From: Patescibacteria group bacterium
Lineage (GTDB): Bacteria > Patescibacteriota > Minisyncoccia > Phycocordibacterales > UBA2100
Length of the DNA: 8,365 nt
Direction: 5' to 3'
Assembly (NCBI GenBank): GCA_015489565.1
Contig: WFZM01000033.1
Location: 1 to 8,365 of the forward strand
Position numbers and translations under genes: made by a program. Below are positions 4,203 to 8,365 of this stretch, piece by piece (position 1 is the stretch's first letter; every line of letters begins with the position of its first letter). The notes below the pieces were generated by a model that saw only the letters and a program-made list of their open reading frames with translations, did not search any database and had not been told where the DNA came from.

Positions 4203-6293
4203 ATGACTAGAAAGAAAAATCCAAGATTCAAGATAAAAAATACAAAAAAAGCCAAGAATAAAAAGCCTGACCCCATACTTTTTCAGTTGATTTTGAGCTT
4301 TTTGATTTTTACCTTCCTTTTGTCTTTTGTTTCCGGACTGGGAAATAATATATTTCCCGAGAAGAAAGAGATCTCACTTTCAGAGCTGGCGCAGGATATA
4401 AAAGACGCAAAGGTTGATGAAATTTCCGTACGGGCAAATGATTTGGAAATTTATTATAAAGAAGGCGCAAGAAACAAAAATGAAGACTCAGGCGATAAGA
4501 CAGATAAACAAAAAAATGCTGAGGAGAACAAAGATAACAAAGATAACAAAGATAAAGAATTCGTTTCTGTTTTGCCAGGCGATTCGCAAAACGTTAAGAC
4601 GCTTTTAAACTACTCTTTATTTAATTTTTTCAGTAAAGAAGATAAAGATAAAAGAACGGTAAAATATAGCAAAAAAGAACCCGAGACCTCACTTAGCGAG
4701 ACGCTGGTAAACTACGGCGTGAGTCCTGAAGATTTAAACGCTGTTAAAATTAATATAAAAGAACCCGAGGGCTTCAAGTACTGGTTTGCCATTTTGGCAC
4801 CTGCTCTTTTGCCGGTACTGGTTATTTTAGGCATTCTTATATTCTTAACTCGTGGCATGAAGGGCGGAGCAGGTATGCAGCCGTTCTCTTTTGGGCAGGC
4901 AAAACCACGCTTCATAGACCCAAATGATAAAAATCAAAAAGTAACTTTCAAGGATGTAGCGGGCGCAAAAGAAGCCAAGGAAGAACTTAAAGAAATCGTG
5001 GATTTTCTTAAAAAACCGAAGAAATTTTTGCAGATAGGAGCGCGTATACCAAAAGGTGTGCTTCTGATGGGAAGTCCCGGAACGGGAAAGACGCTCCTTG
5101 CTCGCGCCGTGGCAGGAGAGGCCGGAGTTCCGTTTTTCTCCATATCAGGTTCTGAGTTTGTGGAAATGTTTGTAGGTGTGGGTGCCTCACGTGTAAGGGA
5201 CCTTTTTGAGCAGGCAAAAAAACGTGCGCCGTCTATCATCTTTGTTGATGAAATCGATGCAGTTGGTCGTGCGCGTGGCGCAGGAATGGGTGGGGGTAAC
5301 GACGAGCGCGAGCAGACCCTTAACCAAATTCTTGTTGAAATGGACGGCTTTGAGCCCAGTGATCAGGTGATAGTTATGGCTGCTACAAACAGGCCGGATG
5401 TGCTTGATCCCGCTCTTTTGCGACCTGGGCGCTTTGACAGGCGGGTTACGATAGATCTGCCCGACAGAAAAGACCGTGAAGCCATACTTAAGATTCATGC
5501 GCGCAAGAAACCTCTCCACGCAGATGTTGACCTTAAAGTTATCGCAGAAAGAACCCCAGGTTTCTCAGGAGCAGATCTTGCAAATCTTATGAACGAGGCG
5601 GCTATTCTTGCGGCAAGAGAGGACAGGAAAGAAATTACCCAATATGACCTTATTCGCTCAATAGAAAAAGTTATGCTCGGGCCTGAGCGCAAGAGCCATG
5701 TCCTAAATGAGAAGGAAAAGAAAATAACAGCTTACCACGAAGCTGGGCATGCGCTAGTGGCTAGCGTGCTTGAGCACGCCGATCCTGTGCACAAAATATC
5801 CATTATTTCAAGAGGTCGTGCTGCGGGTTACACCCTCAAGCTTCCGCTGGAAGATAAGAAAATGCATAGCAAAAAAGAATTTTTGGACGATATTGCAGTA
5901 AGCCTCGGTGGTTATGTTGCAGAAGAGCTTGTTTTTGACGATGTGACTACCGGTCCGTCAAATGATTTGGAGGTGCTAACAAATCTTGCTCGTTCTATGG
6001 TGGCTCGTTGGGGTATGTCAGAAAAGCTCGGTACAGTGGCGCTTGACAGCGAGAAGGCGCAATTTGGTGAAAAGCCTTACTCAGAAGAAACTTCTAAGCA
6101 AATAGATGAAGAGGTAAGAAGAATAATAGAAGATCGTAAAGACTTAGTAAAAGATATTTTAATCAAGCATAGGGATTTGCTTGATAGGATTGCAAATGAA
6201 CTTATAGAAAAAGAAACGATAGAAAGAGAAGACTTTGAGGCGATACTTAAAGAATATGGCATAAAAGTGAAAGGCGAGAAAGAGAATCTTTAA
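4203..6293 (+). CDS. ftsH: ATP-dependent zinc metalloprotease FtsH
   Basis: A 696-residue membrane-anchored AAA+ protease that degrades membrane and some cytosolic proteins. Order of parts: Lys-rich N-terminal tail (1-22), membrane helix 1 (about 26-46), outer domain (about 47-192), membrane helix 2 (about 193-215), AAA+ domain and C-terminal peptidase. Walker A is GSPGTGKT (290-297, Ser where GPPGTGKT is usual), Walker B IIFVDE (345-350), the second region of homology 394-413 with likely Arg fingers R410 and R413, zinc motif HEAGH (512-516), and the third zinc ligand probably D588 in SNDLE. The C-terminal helical region 617-690 is present, so the enzyme is complete and apparently active. The outer domain, at about 146 residues, is longer than in E. 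coli FtsH and holds a Lys/Asp/Asn-rich insert (about 88-119). It diverges from smpB-ssrA; FtsH of E. coli is known to degrade some SsrA-tagged proteins. Confidence 0.98.
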   Translation: MTRKKNPRFKIKNTKKAKNKKPDPILFQLILSFLIFTFLLSFVSGLGNNIFPEKKEISLSELAQDIKDAKVDEISVRANDLEIYYKEGARNKNEDSGDKTDKQKNAEENKDNKDNKDKEFVSVLPGDSQNVKTLLNYSLFNFFSKEDKDKRTVKYSKKEPETSLSETLVNYGVSPEDLNAVKINIKEPEGFKYWFAILAPALLPVLVILGILIFLTRGMKGGAGMQPFSFGQAKPRFIDPNDKNQKVTFKDVAGAKEAKEELKEIVDFLKKPKKFLQIGARIPKGVLLMGSPGTGKTLLARAVAGEAGVPFFSISGSEFVEMFVGVGASRVRDLFEQAKKRAPSIIFVDEIDAVGRARGAGMGGGNDEREQTLNQILVEMDGFEPSDQVIVMAATNRPDVLDPALLRPGRFDRRVTIDLPDRKDREAILKIHARKKPLHADVDLKVIAERTPGFSGADLANLMNEAAILAAREDRKEITQYDLIRSIEKVMLGPERKSHVLNEKEKKITAYHEAGHALVASVLEHADPVHKISIISRGRAAGYTLKLPLEDKKMHSKKEFLDDIAVSLGGYVAEELVFDDVTTGPSNDLEVLTNLARSMVARWGMSEKLGTVALDSEKAQFGEKPYSEETSKQIDEEVRRIIEDRKDLVKDILIKHRDLLDRIANELIEKETIEREDFEAILKEYGIKVKGEKENL
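4527..4553 (+). repeat. three tandem copies of a 9-base unit inside ftsH
   Basis: AACAAAGAT is repeated three times in a row and codes for Asn-Lys-Asp three times, at residues 109-117 of FtsH. It lies in the charged part of the outer domain between the two membrane helices. Because the unit is a multiple of three, copy-number slippage would keep the frame. Confidence 0.85.
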
Positions 6294-6302
6294 GGGCTGT
6301 TT

Positions 6303-6329
6303 GCGGGTCGCGCCTACGGCGCGACCCGC
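6303..6329 (+). terminator. perfect 12-bp hairpin after ftsH, no T-tract
   Basis: GCGGGTCGCGCC (6303-6314) pairs perfectly with 6318-6329 across a TAC loop, beginning 10 bases after the ftsH stop. The GC-rich stem is very stable, but the following bases are TTAAAAAATG, with no T-run on either strand. It may mark the ftsH 3' end, protect it from decay, or separate ftsH from the next gene, but it does not fit the standard intrinsic terminator model. Confidence 0.5.
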
Positions 6330-6356
6330 TTAAAAAATGTCAATAAATCAAAGAGT

Positions 6357-7292
6357 ATGGATAAAATGCGCACAATGAATAAAGAGGTTTACGCGCAACT
6401 AAGAAGAGCTCTTGCTTTTTTGCGCAACATAGCTATAGACAAGTGGCCGTGGTCAAATGAACTACAGCTACCGTCTCTTTTAGAGAAGCTTGAATTTGAT
6501 CTGTTGGATTTCTATGTTTCACTAGAAGCGCTAAGATTGAGCAAAAAATACAAGGAACGGATAGATAAAGCGTTAATTTACTTCTGTTATCTTCATAAGG
6601 ATCAGATGCGCAAGCGTGGCAATCAGCCGTACTTTGCTCATATCCTTCGTGTGGCGACAAAAGTGGCTGACATGCTGGCCGAAACTCAAAATACTGACGC
6701 AAATAAAACAAAAGAATATGTGGCAGATATAATAATCTCCGCTCTAGCTCATGATTCTGTGGAGGACCATGCTGTTTCTATTGCAGGCGGTGCTTTAATG
6801 AGTAAAGATGTAGTAAGTATTAGAAGCCAAGCGTTAAAAGTGGTAGAGAACAAATTTGGAGAATCGGTGAGGCACTGGGTTTCGGTTCTAAGCAAGCCCG
6901 AATGGGAAGACCCTCGCAACAAGAAACGAGAATATTCACAGTGGGTGCAAGATATCTGGCAAGACGGCGACTGGGTAAGTACGATTTTAAAACTTTCCGA
7001 TATCTTTGATAATCTGGAATCCACCATAAACGAGATGGAAAGCTTTAGCTTGGAAGCAAATTCTTCGAGCAAAAACGTACATAAAAAAATGCAAAACTCA
7101 CTTAAAAAATACACGGTAATTCTGTTGGATTTTGCGGAGAATTATGATGAATATGTCAGTGGCACTCCTTTAAGTCAAAAGGGTATTAAGGATTATATAA
7201 ACAAGAATTTAAAAGAACTTTTATCGCGGGCAGTCTCATTGCCGGGACTCTTGGATACTGAATATCAAAAAATCAAAAATTTGATTGGATAA
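6357..7292 (+). CDS. HD-domain protein resembling the (p)ppGpp hydrolase domain of RelA/SpoT, no synthetase
   Basis: A 311-residue soluble protein whose middle (about 70-225) carries the residues of RelA/SpoT-type hydrolase domains: HKDQMRKRG (80-88), PYFAH (91-95) with the first metal His, AHDSVED (131-137) with the HD pair and the following Glu-Asp, FGESV (167-171), and KLSDIFDN (212-219) giving Asp and, four residues on, Asn. By comparison with Rel these match R44, H53, H77/D78, E81/D82, D144 and N148, so hydrolase activity is plausible. No synthetase, TGS or ACT domain follows; the remaining 85 or so residues are helical and unassigned, as are the first 70. The ATG at 6357 has only a weak AAAGAG before it. 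ATG 6375 (residue 7), seven bases after TAAAAT, is a credible alternative leaderless start. It could instead act on another nucleotide. Confidence 0.75.
   Translation: MDKMRTMNKEVYAQLRRALAFLRNIAIDKWPWSNELQLPSLLEKLEFDLLDFYVSLEALRLSKKYKERIDKALIYFCYLHKDQMRKRGNQPYFAHILRVATKVADMLAETQNTDANKTKEYVADIIISALAHDSVEDHAVSIAGGALMSKDVVSIRSQALKVVENKFGESVRHWVSVLSKPEWEDPRNKKREYSQWVQDIWQDGDWVSTILKLSDIFDNLESTINEMESFSLEANSSSKNVHKKMQNSLKKYTVILLDFAENYDEYVSGTPLSQKGIKDYINKNLKELLSRAVSLPGLLDTEYQKIKNLIG
6362..6367 (+). promoter_or_regulatory. candidate -10 box inside the annotated start of the HD gene
   Basis: TAAAAT lies seven bases before the in-frame ATG at 6375, the spacing seen at other starts in this window. If used, translation would begin at 6375 and the protein would lose six residues. 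No -35 or TGn extension supports it, so this is weak. Confidence 0.3.
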
Positions 7293-7308
7293 GCTCTTTA
7301 GTAACGAC

Positions 7309-7336
7309 TTGATTTTTTATCTATTATTTTTAGAAT
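7309..7336 (+). promoter_or_regulatory. candidate promoter for the DAHP synthase gene
   Basis: TTGATT (7309-7314) and TAGAAT (7331-7336) are 16 bases apart, a fair sigma-70 match, with an expected start near 7343. This lies downstream of an in-frame TTG at 7285 and upstream of the ATG at 7357, so it favours the ATG as the real start. A second possible -10, TAAAGT (7344-7349), sits seven bases before the ATG. Confidence 0.4.
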
Positions 7337-7356
7337 TTGCAACTAAAGTCAATTTT

Positions 7357-8316
7357 ATGTTAAGTGCTAGAGATAAAAAAATAATTAAAAAACACAGAAA
7401 AGAAATTACAGAAATTGTATCCGGAAATGACAAGAGGTTTTTAGTAATAGTAGGACCGTGCAGCGCATGGCCTGAGAGGGCAACGCTTGAGTATGCGAGA
7501 CGCTTGGCAGGTTTGCAAGAAAAGTTAAATGATGGAATAAAAATAGTGATGCGTGTTTATACGCAAAAACCGCGTACAAATTTAGGTTGGAAAGGTATTT
7601 TATTTGAGCCAGATCCTTGCAAAATTCCAAACTTTAATTTGGGACTTAAAAAAGCGCAAAGCTTAATGCAAGAGATTTCTGAGATGGGCTTGGCGATAGC
7701 GGACGAGGCCCTTTTTCTAAATGCAAGCGAAAAGCTTTTACCTTATCTTTCCTATGTGGCAATAGGCGCGCGAAGCTCAGAAGATCAAGAGCACAGGAAC
7801 TTTGCCTCTTGGATTGATGTGCCGGCCGGAATGAAAAATCCGGGCTCCGGAGATTTATCTATTGCTGCAAATTCCGTATTCGCCGCTCAGTCAGAAAGTT
7901 TCTATGTATCATGCAATGGCTTTAAAAAAAGCAAGGGCAACAAATACGCGCACCTTATTTTGCGTGGCGGCAAAAGGCCAAACTACTTTAAAAAAGATAT
8001 CTTGGAAGCTATAGAAAAACTTCAAAGAGCCGGCGTGCAAAACCCTGCAATTGTAATAGACACAAATCACTCAAACTCAGGCAAGAATCACTTAAAGCAA
8101 ATATCAATTGCAAAATATCTTATAAAAGCAAGAGTTGAAAATAAAAAAATAAAAGAAGCTGTAAAAGGTTTAATGATAGAGTCTTTTCTAAAAGACGGCA
8201 ATCAAAAAATAAATTGCTCAGGGAAAATGGATATGGAAGGTCTGTCTATAACAGATCCAAACTTGGGCTGGGAGAAGACAGAGAGGCTTTTGAAGTGGAT
8301 TTATAATAATTTATAA
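7357..8316 (+). CDS. class I 3-deoxy-7-phosphoheptulonate (DAHP) synthase, short N-terminus
   Basis: A 319-residue enzyme that condenses phosphoenolpyruvate with erythrose 4-phosphate, the first step of the shikimate route to aromatic amino acids. It is of the AroF/AroG/AroH class: VGPCS (32-36, metal Cys35), MRVYTQKPRT (65-74, substrate-binding Arg and Lys), GARSSE (137-142), LRGGK (202-206), DTNHSNSGK (235-243, metal His238), MIESF (273-277, metal Glu275) and SITDP (297-301, metal Asp300). All catalytic residues are present. An upstream in-frame TTG (7285) would add 24 hydrophobic residues unlike the family and overlap the previous gene's stop, so I chose the ATG, which has a candidate promoter before it. 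E. coli AroG is 350 residues; the missing 30 or so are at the N-terminus, a region involved in feedback inhibition. Which paralogue symbol applies cannot be told. Confidence 0.93.
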   Translation: MLSARDKKIIKKHRKEITEIVSGNDKRFLVIVGPCSAWPERATLEYARRLAGLQEKLNDGIKIVMRVYTQKPRTNLGWKGILFEPDPCKIPNFNLGLKKAQSLMQEISEMGLAIADEALFLNASEKLLPYLSYVAIGARSSEDQEHRNFASWIDVPAGMKNPGSGDLSIAANSVFAAQSESFYVSCNGFKKSKGNKYAHLILRGGKRPNYFKKDILEAIEKLQRAGVQNPAIVIDTNHSNSGKNHLKQISIAKYLIKARVENKKIKEAVKGLMIESFLKDGNQKINCSGKMDMEGLSITDPNLGWEKTERLLKWIYNNL

Positions 8317-8352
8317 ATGATAAATGATAAACGATAAATAAAATAAAAAACA
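8314..8352 (+). repeat. AT-rich ATAA-type trailer after the DAHP synthase gene
   Basis: After the TAA stop, ATGATAA-like units repeat (ATGATAA, ATGATAA, ACGATAA, then ATAAAATAAA), resembling the trailers after the genes ending at 2019 and 3043. The next ATG (8359) is seven bases from the window edge and may begin another gene, which cannot be judged. Confidence 0.4.
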
Positions 8353-8365
8353 ATACAAATGGCGC

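Noticed and set aside
5763..5779. Hairpin-like GCGTGCT/AGCACGC inside ftsH
   Set aside because: It encodes conserved-region residues just after HEAGH and is explained by coding sequence; no regulatory context.
6749..7114. 121-codon minus-strand open frame
   Set aside because: It lies wholly within the HD-domain gene, whose motifs are conserved; no independent signal.
7285..7356. TTG start extending DAHP synthase by 24 residues
   Set aside because: The added stretch is hydrophobic and unlike the family, overlaps the previous stop codon and contains the candidate promoter.

Overview
The window looks like bacterial chromosome that is moderately AT-rich, uses the standard stop codons and has lysine-rich proteins. 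The genes are core housekeeping families: FtsH, SmpB, tmRNA, a LOG-family nucleotide hydrolase, an AI-2E-type permease, an HD hydrolase and a class I DAHP synthase. Most starts have no Shine-Dalgarno sequence and lie directly behind a -10 box, which points to leaderless or almost leaderless mRNAs. Together with the compact layout this would fit a Patescibacteria/CPR-type genome, but that placement is an inference; no rRNA or other phylogenetic marker was compared.

Layout. 1-166: C-terminal end of an unidentified ORF (+). 192-1244: AI-2E/PerM-type membrane protein (+). 1315-2019: LOG/TIGR00730-type protein (+). 2020-3069: an unrecognised gene (2162-3043, +) with a good promoter but an in-frame TAA at codon 39, flanked by AT-rich 'ATAA' trailers. 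3070-3104: intrinsic terminator. 3105-3217: no gene seen. 3218-3247: bidirectional terminator between converging transcripts. 3249-4129 (minus strand): ssrA (tmRNA) and, upstream of it, smpB. 4130-4202: 73-bp divergent promoter region. 4203-6293: ftsH (+), followed by a perfect 12-bp hairpin. 6357-7292: HD-domain protein resembling the (p)ppGpp hydrolase half of RelA/SpoT (+). 7357-8316: class I DAHP synthase, short at its N-terminus (+). 8317-8365: AT-rich trailer, with a possible start of another gene at the very edge.

How the genes relate. The clearest functional unit is 3249-6293. tmRNA and SmpB rescue stalled ribosomes and tag the nascent chain, and the divergently transcribed FtsH belongs to a protease family known to degrade some SsrA-tagged proteins. 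The tag I read from this tmRNA (ARTAQRASVPSPLAYAQLV) lacks the usual C-terminal LAA/ALAA degron, so which protease recognises it is an open question. The HD hydrolase (likely alarmone turnover) and the DAHP synthase (first step of the shikimate pathway) sit downstream, apparently with their own promoters. No CRISPR array, transposase, phage gene or tRNA was seen.
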